DNA from: Roseovarius albus
Lineage (GTDB): Bacteria; Pseudomonadota; Alphaproteobacteria; Rhodobacterales; Rhodobacteraceae
Assembly: GCF_900172335.1 (NCBI RefSeq)
Contig: NZ_FWFX01000009.1
Span: 124,001-188,000 of the forward strand
Direction of reading: 5' to 3'
Length of the DNA: 64,000 nucleotides
A model generated the notes under the pieces. That model saw only the letters and a list, made by a program, of their open reading frames with translations, searched no databases and was not told the DNA's origin. The position numbers were made by a program, and so were the translations under genes. Numbering within the stretch: position 1 is the stretch's first letter; every line of letters starts with the position of its first letter. This document shows, in pieces, positions 54,457 through 63,455 of this stretch.

Positions 54457-55803
54457 ATGAAAGATATTGACGATAACGGCATCCCGCACACCACACCGCG
54501 CCAGTCGGCGACGTTTTCGAATGACATCAACAGCGATATTCGGCGTGCCGCAGCCACTGGCATTTATGACATCCGCGGCGGTGGAGCGAAACGCAAGGTC
54601 CCCAGCTTTGACGATCTATTGTTTCTGGGCGCCTCCATCTCGCGTTATCCGCTCGAGGGTTACCGCGAAAAATGCGAAACCAAGGTCACCCTTGGAACAC
54701 GCTTTGCCAAGAACCCGATTGAGCTGGATATTCCGATCACCATCGCTGGCATGAGCTTTGGCGCTCTGTCTGGTCCTGCCAAAGAGGCTCTGGGCCGTGG
54801 TGCGGATGCGGCAGGCACATCGACCACCACCGGCGACGGCGGCATGACACCGGAAGAGCGTGGGCATTCCTCCAAGTTGGTCTATCAATACCTGCCCTCA
54901 CGTTATGGGATGAACCCCGACGACCTGCGCAAGGCCGACGCGATTGAAGTTGTGGTTGGCCAGGGCGCGAAACCCGGCGGCGGCGGCATGTTGCTTGGCC
55001 AGAAAATCTCGGACCGCGTCGCCGAAATGCGCAACCTGCCCAAGGGCATCGACCAGCGCTCGGCCTGTCGTCACCCTGACTGGACTGGTCCGGATGATCT
55101 GGAGATCAAAATCCTTGAGCTGCGCGAAATCACTGATTGGAAAGTGCCAATCTACGTGAAAATCGCTGGCGCACGCCCCTACTTTGACACCACTTTGGCC
55201 GTAAAGGCCGGAGCTGATGTTGTGGTTCTCGATGGCATGCAAGGCGGCACCGCTGCGACACAGGACGTGTTCATCGAACATGTCGGTCAGCCGACCCTGT
55301 CGATCATCCGCCCCGCCGTTCAGGCCCTGCAAGATCTGGGTATGCACCGCGAGGTGCAGCTGGTTCTCTCTGGCGGGATTCGTTCCGGCGCGGACGTGGC
55401 AAAAGCACTGGCCTTGGGCGCGGATGCCGTTGCAATCGGGACCGCCGCGTTGATCGCCCTTGGCGACAACGACCCAAAGTGGGAAGGCGAGTACAACAAG
55501 CTGGGCACCACAACCGGCGCTTATGATGATTGGCACGAGGGTCGCGATCCTGCGGGCATCACCACGCAGGATCCGGAGTTGATGGCGCGTTTTGACCCGA
55601 TCGAAGGTGGTCGCCGCTTGAGGAATTACCTCAAGGTAATGACGCTCGAAGCGCAAACTATCGCCCGTGCCTGTGGCCATAACCACATGCACAACCTAGA
55701 ACCTGAAGACATGGTTGCCCTCACGATGGAGGCCGCTGCCATGGCGCGGGTTCCACTGGCTGGAACTGAATGGTGGCCCGGCAAGCCCGGCACTGGATTC
55801 TAA
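54457..55803 (+). CDS. mgsC: N-methylglutamate synthase subunit C (FMN-binding glutamate synthase domain)
   Basis: A 448-residue TIM barrel protein equivalent to the FMN domain of glutamate synthase. Seen are PITIAGMSFGALSGPAKEALGRGADAAG near residue 94, GDGGMTPEERG near residue 128, PGGGGMLLGQKIS near residue 172 and VLDGMQGGTAATQDVF near residue 258, followed by LVLSGGIRSGADVAKALALGADAVAIGTAAL. Two ATGs, 54451 and 54457, are possible; 54457 has the better spacing from AAGGAG. It receives methylamine or ammonia and reduces the 2-oxoglutarate adduct. Confidence 0.9.
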   Translation: MKDIDDNGIPHTTPRQSATFSNDINSDIRRAAATGIYDIRGGGAKRKVPSFDDLLFLGASISRYPLEGYREKCETKVTLGTRFAKNPIELDIPITIAGMSFGALSGPAKEALGRGADAAGTSTTTGDGGMTPEERGHSSKLVYQYLPSRYGMNPDDLRKADAIEVVVGQGAKPGGGGMLLGQKISDRVAEMRNLPKGIDQRSACRHPDWTGPDDLEIKILELREITDWKVPIYVKIAGARPYFDTTLAVKAGADVVVLDGMQGGTAATQDVFIEHVGQPTLSIIRPAVQALQDLGMHREVQLVLSGGIRSGADVAKALALGADAVAIGTAALIALGDNDPKWEGEYNKLGTTTGAYDDWHEGRDPAGITTQDPELMARFDPIEGGRRLRNYLKVMTLEAQTIARACGHNHMHNLEPEDMVALTMEAAAMARVPLAGTEWWPGKPGTGF

Positions 55804-55815
55804 AGAATAGCAAGG

Positions 55816-55835
55816 GCGCGGCACCAATGCCGCGC
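55816..55835 (+). terminator. Hairpin between mgsC and gmaS
   Basis: GCGCGGCA-CCAA-TGCCGCGC is a perfect eight-base GC-rich stem followed by TCTTTGT, 13 bases after mgsC. It may partly terminate transcription so that gmaS is expressed from its own promoter. Confidence 0.75.
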
Positions 55836-55877
55836 TCTTTGTGTATAAACGAATAAGATACTTTTTGGGAGGAACTG

Positions 55878-57212
55878 ATGACGATTGATCTTGCGGCTTA
55901 TGCCAAGGAAAACGGCGTCAAGTATTTCATGATTTCATTCACCGATCTGTTCGGTGGACAGCGTGCCAAACTTGTGCCTGCGCGTGCCATCGCAGACATG
56001 CAGGAAGACGGTGCCGGGTTTGCCGGGTTTGCAACCTGGCTGGATCTGACCCCGGCGCACCCAGATATGCTGGCCGTGCCAGATCCAAACGCCGTAATTC
56101 AGCTGCCTTGGAACAAGGAAATCGCATGGGTGCCCGGTAACTGCGTGATGGAAGGCGAAGATGTCGCTCAGGCCCCACGCAATGTGCTGCGCCGTCTGAT
56201 TGCTGAGGCTGCCGAAGAAGGCATGCACGTTAAGACCGGGATCGAGGCCGAGTTCTTCCTTCTTACACCCGAAGGTGATCAAATCTCTGACCCATTCGAT
56301 ACTGCTGAAAAACCCTGCTATGACCAGCAAGCGATGATGCGTCGTCTGGAAGTGATCCGCGAAATCAGCGACTACATGCTGGAGCTGGGCTGGGGCGCTT
56401 ATCAAAACGACCACGAAGATGCCAATGGCCAGTGGGAAATGAACTGGGACTTTGACGATGCTTTGGCCACCGCTGACAAGCACAGCTTCTTCAAGTTCAT
56501 GGCCAAATCTGTTGCCGAAAAGCATGGCTTCCGTGCAACCTTCATGCCAAAACCTGTCGAGGGTTTGACTGGCAACGGCTGTCACGCACACATCTCGGTC
56601 TGGGATGCGCCAGGCGATAAATCGAAAACGAACGTTTTTGCGGCTGAGCCCAGTGACGAAAGCCAGACTTCGGAACTAGGTCTGTCTGAAAAGGGTCGCC
56701 ATTTCCTTGGCGGGATCATGAAGCACGCCTCAGCGCTGGCCGCGATCACAAATCCAACGGTCAACAGCTACAAACGGATCAACGCCCCACGCACCATGTC
56801 GGGTGCTACCTGGGCGCCTAATACTGTGACTTGGACCGGCAACAACCGCACCCACATGGTCCGTGTCCCCGGCCCCGGTAGGTTTGAACTGCGCCTGCCC
56901 GATGGCGCAGTGAACCCCTATCTGTTGCAGGCGGTAATTATTGCCGCTGGCCTTTCGGGTGTCCGCTCCAAGGCCGATCCTGGAAAACGCCACGACATCG
57001 ACATGTATGCCGAGGGCCACAAAGTCCGCGGCGCACCAAAACTGCCGCTGAACATGCTCGATGCCTTACGTGAATACGACAAAGACAAGGGCCTCAAGGC
57101 GGCAATGGGCGATGAGTTTTCTGCGGCCTATCTAAAGATGAAGCATCAAGAGTGGAATTCCTTCGTCACCCACTTCAGCCAGTGGGAAAAAGACAACACT
57201 TTGGATATCTAA
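55878..57212 (+). CDS. gmaS: Gamma-glutamylmethylamide synthetase
   Basis: A 444-residue member of the glutamine synthetase superfamily of the GmaS type. Features are TGIEAEFFLLTPEGDQ near residue 119, NDHEDANGQWEMNWDF near residue 177 and NGCHAHISVWD near residue 233 (nucleotide and metal sites), and APRTMSGATWAPNTVTWTGNNRTHMVRVPGPGRFELR, the glutamate-binding region near residue 310. It joins methylamine to glutamate using ATP. Standing directly after mgsABC, this role is much more likely than ordinary glutamine synthesis. It has GGGAGG before the ATG and a strong terminator after the stop. Confidence 0.92.
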   Translation: MTIDLAAYAKENGVKYFMISFTDLFGGQRAKLVPARAIADMQEDGAGFAGFATWLDLTPAHPDMLAVPDPNAVIQLPWNKEIAWVPGNCVMEGEDVAQAPRNVLRRLIAEAAEEGMHVKTGIEAEFFLLTPEGDQISDPFDTAEKPCYDQQAMMRRLEVIREISDYMLELGWGAYQNDHEDANGQWEMNWDFDDALATADKHSFFKFMAKSVAEKHGFRATFMPKPVEGLTGNGCHAHISVWDAPGDKSKTNVFAAEPSDESQTSELGLSEKGRHFLGGIMKHASALAAITNPTVNSYKRINAPRTMSGATWAPNTVTWTGNNRTHMVRVPGPGRFELRLPDGAVNPYLLQAVIIAAGLSGVRSKADPGKRHDIDMYAEGHKVRGAPKLPLNMLDALREYDKDKGLKAAMGDEFSAAYLKMKHQEWNSFVTHFSQWEKDNTLDI

Positions 57213-57234
57213 AGCTACTGAAAATCTCGATTTA

Positions 57235-57258
57235 CGCCCCGCCATTGCGGGGCGTTTT
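57235..57258 (+). terminator. Rho-independent terminator after gmaS
   Basis: CGCCCCGC-CATT-GCGGGGCG is a perfect eight-base stem followed by TTTTCTTTT, 22 bases after the gmaS stop. Confidence 0.95.
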
Positions 57259-57777
57259 CTTTTACTCGTTAAATGGAGGAGTTTTCGTCAGTACACCCGT
57301 CAGCTCCAAGGACCATCTTCTGTTGGAAACGAGCTTTCGGCCATCTTTGCTGTGCTCCCATAGCTTCTCTTCATTTTAGATGCCCACCGGCTTCGTGGAA
57401 TTTAGGCAGCGGCAGACGACACTTTATCGCAGATTACTGCATCTGAAGGCGGATGGCGGCTCTTTGAAGGTCGGAGAATTTGTGCGTGCACCGGGTTTAC
57501 CGTGGCGAACAATAAAGCCCTAGAGAACGAACATATGCCCGCCTTGCAGGGAATCGAACCTGCCGAATTGCCCCGAATATTTGTCGCTCTCTTGCAAAGC
57601 GCCGGAGGTCATGGCCTGCATCGTGTGCGAACAAAATGAAGTTTTTGGCGATCTTCTTGCTCGGACTCTTCGTTGTCTATCTCATGCCCCACTCATCGGT
57701 GTTTACAATGAGCCAGAAACACTCTCTTATCAAATCAACCTAAATGGACTCATAGGCGCAGACATACGACAGTGTTT
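57259..57777. other. Gene-poor region with a tRNA-like T-arm fragment
   Basis: No supported gene is seen in about 520 bases. On the reverse strand, around 57550-57570, GCAGGTTCGATTCCCTGC looks like a tRNA T-arm, but the loop and stem do not fit a standard clover-leaf and no acceptor partner is found, so it is at best a remnant. An open frame of 67 codons from 57581 has no ribosome site and no recognisable content. This stretch probably marks an old insertion or deletion boundary. Confidence 0.4.
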
Positions 57778-58242
57778 TCAATGAATTGTGCGGCGCATGA
57801 CGTGAATATTGATGCTTTCATTTGTCATCGCTGGATTCCATGTGTGCTTTGAAAGTTTGCAGTTGGCCTTGGCGCCAGTCACGTAATTCTTATCTGAGAC
57901 TTCATTCATAAACGTTAAATCTCGCACTAGGATTTTGTTTTTGTATCGCACAGAACTCGTTTGCATGCCTTTACGAAACATGTTTGAGGATTTGGATCTC
58001 GCCGAAATTCTATTTCCCACATTCCAGAAGCCGCAAACCATAGCCTTGCCTTTGAAATTGGTAACAAATGCTGCGATATTGGTTGTTCCGCCTCTTGATG
58101 ATTTTATACCGCCGATTGCGGCATCCTCTACCATTGGCATTTGAATTGCGGTTTCTTTGGCAATTGTCATTGAGGCCAAACTGATGGCAGTGCCGAGTGT
58201 TGCGGTTGCTAGGATGGAATAGCGTTTTAGAAATTGGAACAT
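57778..58242 (-). CDS. Hypothetical secreted protein
   Basis: A 154-residue protein with a signal peptide-like start (MFQFLKRYSILATATLGTAI, hydrophobic to about residue 25, possible cut after MTIAKE) and a mature region of about 125 residues, basic, with two Cys (GFWNVG-region Cys and a Cys in AKANCKLS). Codon use is AT-rich and unlike the surrounding genes. I do not recognise a family. AGGG lies about eight bases before the ATG. Probable recent acquisition. Confidence 0.65.
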   Translation of the reverse strand: MFQFLKRYSILATATLGTAISLASMTIAKETAIQMPMVEDAAIGGIKSSRGGTTNIAAFVTNFKGKAMVCGFWNVGNRISARSKSSNMFRKGMQTSSVRYKNKILVRDLTFMNEVSDKNYVTGAKANCKLSKHTWNPAMTNESINIHVMRRTIH

Positions 58243-58344
58243 TTGAAACCCTAAAGTCGTGCAATTAGGATTTAGTATTCAATTTTATCGCGAGTCTGTC
58301 TAGGTTGTATGATTTTGATACAATTAGGTCGATCAATGCAATTT

Positions 58345-58926
58345 CTAATGCACCAGCCGCAATGCGCTCGCTTTAAGAGCTTCAAGTTCATGTGGTTCAT
58401 ATGTGCCGCGTGCCAACACACGTAACGCGATGACCAAAGAAAGAAGCGATTTTGCGGTTTCATCTGCGTTTACGGTTTCAGGGATCTTTCCAGCGGCTTT
58501 GCCCTTGGTGATGAGCTGTCGGTAAAACTCTTCAAATTCTTTGAAAGAGGCTTTCACCATATCCTGCACATCCTTGGGGTGGTTTGGCAGCTCTTGCGCG
58601 GTATTGACCATCAAGCAGCCCTGAAACTGATTGTCCGCCTTTGATTCCGCGATCAGCTCATCAAACATCTGGCTGACGGCTTCGACGGGGTCGTCGATCG
58701 TTGATAGTCGTTTGAGCAGGGCCTGCCGATTGAGCTGGTCGTATCTGAGCAAGGCCCGATCAAAGAGCGACTTTTTGTTGCCAAAGGCGTTGTAAAGACT
58801 GCCCTTGTTGATCCCCATGCCAGAGATCAAGTCAGACATCGAGGTGCCTTCGTAGCCTTTTTGACGAAAGATTCGGATAGCTTTGTCAGTGGCTTCGTCC
58901 AGATCAAAGGATTTTTCCCAGGGCAT
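58345..58926 (-). CDS. TetR family transcriptional regulator
   Basis: A 193-residue regulator. The helix-turn-helix occupies about residues 12-58: AIRIFRQKGYEGTSMSDLISGMGINKGSLYNAFGNKKSLF by position, followed by a helical ligand domain. The start at 58926 (MPWEKSFDLDEA) has GAGG six bases upstream; the open frame runs on to 59022 but without a site. It is divergent from the CMD-family gene, with three related operator-like sites in between, so it very likely represses that gene and itself. Confidence 0.9.
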   Translation of the reverse strand: MPWEKSFDLDEATDKAIRIFRQKGYEGTSMSDLISGMGINKGSLYNAFGNKKSLFDRALLRYDQLNRQALLKRLSTIDDPVEAVSQMFDELIAESKADNQFQGCLMVNTAQELPNHPKDVQDMVKASFKEFEEFYRQLITKGKAAGKIPETVNADETAKSLLSLVIALRVLARGTYEPHELEALKASALRLVH

Positions 58927-58973
58927 TTTGACCTCTTGAGGCAAGAACGTTTCGTTTACATATAAGGGTTTAA

Positions 58974-59052
58974 ACCGATTGGTCAAGAAAATTGCCACAA
59001 TGGCATTGACCGATTGGTACAAACTATCTAGTTCTTTTTATACCGAACGGTA
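58974..59052. promoter_or_regulatory. Three TetR operator-like sites
   Basis: ACCGATTGGT occurs at 58974-58983 and again at 59009-59018, and TACCGAACGGTA at 59041-59052. Each has an ACCG / CGGT- or GGT-type dyad. The spacing is 35 and 33 bases, about three helical turns, so bound dimers would lie on one face. They cover the divergent promoters of the TetR and CMD genes. Confidence 0.65.
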
Positions 59053-59077
59053 CAAACAAATTCTAAAGGACTTCAAT

Positions 59078-59632
59078 ATGACTGATTTCACCACCCACAC
59101 CCCCACATCCGCCCCCGCAGACTCAAAGGCGCAGCTGGAAGGCGCGCAAAAGGCATTTGGGTTCGTTCCAAATCTTCTGGGCACAATGGCCGAAGCCCCT
59201 GCGATGCTGGAAGGCTACATGGCGCTGTCGGGTATCTTCAACAAAACCGACCTGTCAGAGACTGAACGCCAGATCATCCTGATGACCAACAACCGCCTGA
59301 ATGGCTGCACCTACTGCATGGCGGCGCATACCTCTCTGTCGCAGATGGCCAAGGTGCCAAATGACGTTGTCGAGGCGCTACGTGCAGGTATGCCGATTGC
59401 GGATGGCAAGTTGGAAGCCCTGCGTCAGTTTGCGATTGTGATTAACGAAACCCGTGGCTGGCCGTCTGACGATGCTGTCGAAGCGTTTCTGTCGGCTGGG
59501 TACAGCAAGCAGGCGATCCTTGAGGTAATCTTGGGAACGGCGTTGAAGGTGATGTCAAACTACACCAACCACGTCGCTGAAACAGAAGTGGATCAGGCTT
59601 TCGCCGCGAATGTCTGGTCGGCCGCTGCCTAA
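59078..59632 (+). CDS. Carboxymuconolactone decarboxylase (AhpD-like) family protein
   Basis: A 184-residue protein with the CMD/AhpD redox motif CTYCMAAH: Cys77, Cys80 and His84. Proteins of this type reduce peroxiredoxins or act as peroxidases. The start at 59078 has AAAGGA upstream; the open frame extends back into the operator region but is not supported. It is followed by a redoxin-family gene, 69 bases downstream, suggesting a thiol-based peroxide or electrophile response under the TetR protein (inference). Confidence 0.9.
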   Translation: MTDFTTHTPTSAPADSKAQLEGAQKAFGFVPNLLGTMAEAPAMLEGYMALSGIFNKTDLSETERQIILMTNNRLNGCTYCMAAHTSLSQMAKVPNDVVEALRAGMPIADGKLEALRQFAIVINETRGWPSDDAVEAFLSAGYSKQAILEVILGTALKVMSNYTNHVAETEVDQAFAANVWSAAA

Positions 59633-59701
59633 AGGCTGACGGGCCTGTGCTTTCTCCCGGTGCGGGCCCGCAGGTTTAAATTGACCTGAAAGGATTTTGA
59701 C

Positions 59702-60250
59702 ATGCTGCTTGATACCCCGATTTGTGACTTTGGCTGGAACGCCCCAGATTTTACCCTGAAAGATGCCCATGGCCGGGCCTACGCGATGCGTGAACAGATT
59801 GGCGAAAATGGTTTGCTGATCGCGTTTTTGTGCAACCATTGCCCTTATGTGCAGGCGATTGGGCATCGATTGGCTAAAGATGCTGAAACACTGAAGGCTG
59901 CGGGCATCAATGTGCTGGCGGTGATGTCGAATGATTACCGCGATGTGCCAATTGATGGGCCCGCCTATATGCCGAAATTTGCAGAGAAGTTTGGCTGGTC
60001 TTTTCCGTATCTAGTGGACGAAGATCAGAGCGTCGGGCAGACCTATGGCGCCGTTTGCACGCCGGATTTCTTTGGCTTCAATGTGCAGGGTGAACTGCAA
60101 TACCGGGGTCGTCTGGACAACGCCGGGATGCGTGACCCGAAAGGGCGCAAGCGCGAGCTGGTGGAGGCGATGCAACTGGTCGCGCTAACCGGGCAAGGCC
60201 CGCGCCAACAAATCCCGTCGATGGGCTGTTCGATAAAGTGGGCGCGCTAA
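59702..60250 (+). CDS. Thioredoxin-fold redoxin
   Basis: A 182-residue protein of the AhpC/TSA-redoxin type. FLCNHCPYVQAI holds Cys44 and Cys47, the active-site CxxC of this subgroup, after APDFTLKDAHGRAY. The C-terminal part has TPDFFGFNVQGELQYRGRLDN. Such proteins act as thiol-disulfide reductases or peroxidases. It follows the CMD-family gene and probably shares its transcript and the TetR control. It converges on polA with eight bases between the stop codons. Confidence 0.88.
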   Translation: MLLDTPICDFGWNAPDFTLKDAHGRAYAMREQIGENGLLIAFLCNHCPYVQAIGHRLAKDAETLKAAGINVLAVMSNDYRDVPIDGPAYMPKFAEKFGWSFPYLVDEDQSVGQTYGAVCTPDFFGFNVQGELQYRGRLDNAGMRDPKGRKRELVEAMQLVALTGQGPRQQIPSMGCSIKWAR

Positions 60251-60257
60251 CAGCTGA

Positions 60258-63065
60258 TTAGTGCGCCTCGGCCCAGTTGCTGCCTTGTCCGGCATCAACC
60301 ACCAGCGGCACATCCAGATGCACAGCGGGGTTGGCAGCCCCTTCCATGACAGAGCGGGCGGCGGCGATCAGTTGATCTTCGGCGCCTTCCTGCACTTCGA
60401 ACAACAGTTCGTCGTGGACCTGCAGCAGCATCTTGCAGGGGATGTCCTTGATGGCCTCGGGCATGCGGATCATGGCGCGGCGGATGACGTCGGCAGCGGT
60501 GCCTTGAATGGGCGCGTTGATGGCTGCGCGTTTGGCGAAACCGGCGCGCGGGCCTTTGGCGGCGATCTCGGGCGTGTTGATCTTGCGACCAAACAGGGTT
60601 TGCACGTAGCCATGTTCCTTGGCGAACGTCACCGTCTCGTCCATGTAAGTGCGTATGCCGGGGAAGCGTTCAAAGTAGCGATCGATAAAGCCCTGTGCCT
60701 CGCTCCGGGGGATGCGCAGGTTGCGCGCCAGTCCAAAGCCCGAAATGCCGTAGATGACGCCAAAGTTGATCGCTTTGGCTTGGCGGCGCACCATCGGGTC
60801 CATGCCCTCAATAGGCACGCCGAACATTTCCGATGCGGTCATGGCATGGATGTCCATGCCATCACGGAACGCCTGTTTCAGCGCATCGATCCCGGCGACA
60901 TGGGCAAGAATGCGCAGCTCGATCTGGCTGTAGTCGAGGCTGATCAGCGTGTTCCCCGGGGCAGCGATGAATGCCTCGCGAATGCGGCGGCCTTCTTCGG
61001 TTCGGACCGGGATGTTTTGCAGGTTCGGATCGGTCGAGGCCATGCGCCCGGTGCTGGCCCCGGTTTGTGAATAGGAGGTGTGCACGCGGCCGGTGTCTGG
61101 ATCGATGTGGTTTTGTAGTGCGTCAGTGTAGGTGGATTTAAGTTTGCTGAGTTGTCGCCAGTCAAGCACGCGGGCGGGTAGGTCATGCTCAGTTGCCAGG
61201 TCTTCGAGCACGTCAACGCCAGTGGCATAGGCACCGGTTTTGCCTTTTTTGCCGCCCTCAAAGCCCATTTCATCAAACAGAATCTCGCCCAGTTGTTTGG
61301 GGGAGCCGACGTTGAAGCTGCGTCCAGCGAGCTTGTGAATTTCCGCCTCGAGCCCCGCCATTTTCTGTGCGAAGGCATTGGACATGCGCGATAGGGTTTC
61401 GCGGTCGACCAATACGCCGTGGCGTTCCATTTGGGCCAGAACCGGCGATAGCGGACGCTCAAGCGTTTCATAAACGGTGGTCACTTGGGCGCGGTGCAGT
61501 TCGGACTTGAAGGTCATCCACAGGCGCAGGGTGATGTCGGCATCTTCAGCAGCGTATTTCACCGCCTCTTCGATATCGACCTTGTCAAAGGTGATGGCGG
61601 ATTTGCCAGTGCCCAGCAGAGATTTGATCGGAATGGGTGTATGATTGAGATAGCGGTCTGACAGCGTGTCCATCCCGTGGCCGTGGATCCCGGCGTGCAG
61701 GGCATAAGACATCAACATGGTGTCATCAAAGGGGGCCACATAGACACCGTAGCGGACAAAGATCTTGGCGTCGTATTTCATGTTCTGGCCGATTTTCAGG
61801 ATGGCCGGATCTTCGAGCAGGGGTTTGAGGGCCTTTAGTGTTTCATCCAGACCCAACTGACCTTCAGCGAGTTTGTCTGAACCAAAGAGGTCATCACTGT
61901 CGCCGTCGCGATGGGTGAGAGGTATGTAGCAGGCAGTGCCGGGCGCGGTGGACAGCGAGATGCCAACCAGATCGGCCTGCATGTCATTCAGGCCGGTGGT
62001 TTCTGTATCAACCGCGACATATCCCAGTGCCGTGATCTGGGCGATCCAACGATTTAGCGCGACCATGTCCGAGACGCGTTCGTATTTGTCTGGTTCGATC
62101 GCGGACCACTCGGGGGCGACACTGTCGGTGCTGGAGGCCGCAGCGGGGGTGTCAGCAATGGCTGGGGCCTCGGCCCCCAATGTGTCGGCGACACGTTTGG
62201 TCAGAGTGCGGAACTCCATTTGGGCGAGAAATTCCAGCAAGACATCTGCGTCAGGGTCTTTGACCTCAAGATCATCAAGGGTGAAATCCAGCGGTGTATT
62301 TTCGTCTAGCGTGACTAGCTTTTTCGATAGTTCAATCTGTTCGCGTTTTTCCAGCAGAGTCTCGCGGCGTTTGGGCTGTTTGATCTCGCCTGCGCGGTCC
62401 AGCAGGGTTTCCAGATCGCCATATTCGTTGATCAGCAGCGCGGCGGTCTTGATGCCAATGCCGGGTGCGCCGGGGACATTATCAACGCTATCTCCCGCCA
62501 GCGCCTGCACGTCGACCACGCGGTCGGGACCGACGCCGAATTTTTCCTCAACCCCTTCAACATCGATACGGCGGTTTTTCATCGCATCAAACATTTCAAC
62601 CCCGCCACCGACCAGTTGCATTAGGTCCTTGTCCGAACTGATGATGGTGACGCGGCCGCCTGCCTCGCGCGCTTGGACGGAGAGCGTGGCAATGATGTCG
62701 TCGGCTTCATAGCCTTCAATTTCATGGCAAGCGATGTTAAAGGCGCGAGTGGCCTCGCGGGTCAGCGGCATCTGCGGGCGCAGATCCTCGGGCATGGCCT
62801 CGCGGTTGGCTTTGTATTGGTCATAAAGGTCATTGCGGAAGGTGTGGCTGCCCTTGTCAAAGATCACGGCGACATGGGTAGGCGCGTCAGAACCGGTGTT
62901 ATCTGAGATATAGCGTTGCAACATGTTGCAAAAACCGCTGACCGCGCCGATGGGCAGGCCGTCGGATTTCCGGGTAAGGGGCGGCAGGGCGTGATAGGCA
63001 CGAAAGATGAAGGCCGAGCCGTCGATCAGATGCAGATGGCACCCTTTGCCGAATTGAGTGGTCAT
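60258..63065 (-). CDS. polA: DNA polymerase I
   Basis: A 935-residue full-length Pol I. The 5'-3' exonuclease domain occupies about 1-300 (LHLIDGSAFIFRAYHALPPL at the start). The 3'-5' exonuclease follows with AVDTETTGLND near residue 352, so proofreading residues are present. The polymerase domain has SLDYSQIELRILAHVAGID (motif A), RRQAKAINFGVIYGISGFG (motif B) and LLQVHDELLFEV (motif C). It works in repair and Okazaki fragment processing. It is monocistronic, divergent from the small zinc-finger gene. Confidence 0.97.
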   Translation of the reverse strand: MTTQFGKGCHLHLIDGSAFIFRAYHALPPLTRKSDGLPIGAVSGFCNMLQRYISDNTGSDAPTHVAVIFDKGSHTFRNDLYDQYKANREAMPEDLRPQMPLTREATRAFNIACHEIEGYEADDIIATLSVQAREAGGRVTIISSDKDLMQLVGGGVEMFDAMKNRRIDVEGVEEKFGVGPDRVVDVQALAGDSVDNVPGAPGIGIKTAALLINEYGDLETLLDRAGEIKQPKRRETLLEKREQIELSKKLVTLDENTPLDFTLDDLEVKDPDADVLLEFLAQMEFRTLTKRVADTLGAEAPAIADTPAAASSTDSVAPEWSAIEPDKYERVSDMVALNRWIAQITALGYVAVDTETTGLNDMQADLVGISLSTAPGTACYIPLTHRDGDSDDLFGSDKLAEGQLGLDETLKALKPLLEDPAILKIGQNMKYDAKIFVRYGVYVAPFDDTMLMSYALHAGIHGHGMDTLSDRYLNHTPIPIKSLLGTGKSAITFDKVDIEEAVKYAAEDADITLRLWMTFKSELHRAQVTTVYETLERPLSPVLAQMERHGVLVDRETLSRMSNAFAQKMAGLEAEIHKLAGRSFNVGSPKQLGEILFDEMGFEGGKKGKTGAYATGVDVLEDLATEHDLPARVLDWRQLSKLKSTYTDALQNHIDPDTGRVHTSYSQTGASTGRMASTDPNLQNIPVRTEEGRRIREAFIAAPGNTLISLDYSQIELRILAHVAGIDALKQAFRDGMDIHAMTASEMFGVPIEGMDPMVRRQAKAINFGVIYGISGFGLARNLRIPRSEAQGFIDRYFERFPGIRTYMDETVTFAKEHGYVQTLFGRKINTPEIAAKGPRAGFAKRAAINAPIQGTAADVIRRAMIRMPEAIKDIPCKMLLQVHDELLFEVQEGAEDQLIAAARSVMEGAANPAVHLDVPLVVDAGQGSNWAEAH

Positions 63066-63223
63066 ATGCGCCCCCTGTTCTCATCGCTTGGATCTGGTTG
63101 TGCCACGAAGTCGCACGGGCTGCCAGCGCGTTCGTGTGATTTTGACCCAAAGGCGGATGGGCTGACGCGATCACGGTTTCGTGATAGGGCTTATCCAGTC
63201 ATGTTTTTTGAAAGAGGGCGTCC

Positions 63224-63433
63224 ATGTTGGGCCAAAAAAAACCAGATCATGTAAAACGCCGGTGCCATCGGTGCCGGGGATCGGGCCGTGCGCCGTGCCA
63301 GATCTGCAATGGAGCTGGTCAGGTGCTGAAGGGCAAGGATCACCTAGGCAGACCCAAATTTGACCGCTGCGATGGGTGCTTCGGCATGAAAACCACGCGC
63401 TGTTCAGTGTGTAATGGCGAAGGATTGGCTTAG
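63224..63433 (+). CDS. Small DnaJ-type zinc-finger protein
   Basis: A 69-residue protein with four CxxC pairs: CHRC, CQIC, CDGC and CSVC, the first and last followed by GSG or GEG in the CXXCXGXG style of DnaJ zinc centres. It has two zinc sites at most and no J domain. Similar stand-alone proteins are predicted chaperone- or reductase-like. AGAGG lies seven bases before the ATG. A cation transporter follows 84 bases downstream behind its own promoter. Confidence 0.75.
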   Translation: MLGQKKPDHVKRRCHRCRGSGRAPCQICNGAGQVLKGKDHLGRPKFDRCDGCFGMKTTRCSVCNGEGLA

Positions 63434-63455
63434 AGGAAATTCTAAAAATAGCCTC

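Noticed and set aside
55878-57212. Ordinary glutamine synthetase
   Set aside because: The sequence is of the GmaS type and it follows mgsABC directly.
57540-57575. Functional tRNA gene
   Set aside because: The T-loop has eight bases with the best stem, and no matching acceptor or anticodon arms were found.
57581-57784. 67-codon forward frame
   Set aside because: No ribosome site, no homology pattern, and it abuts a convergent gene.
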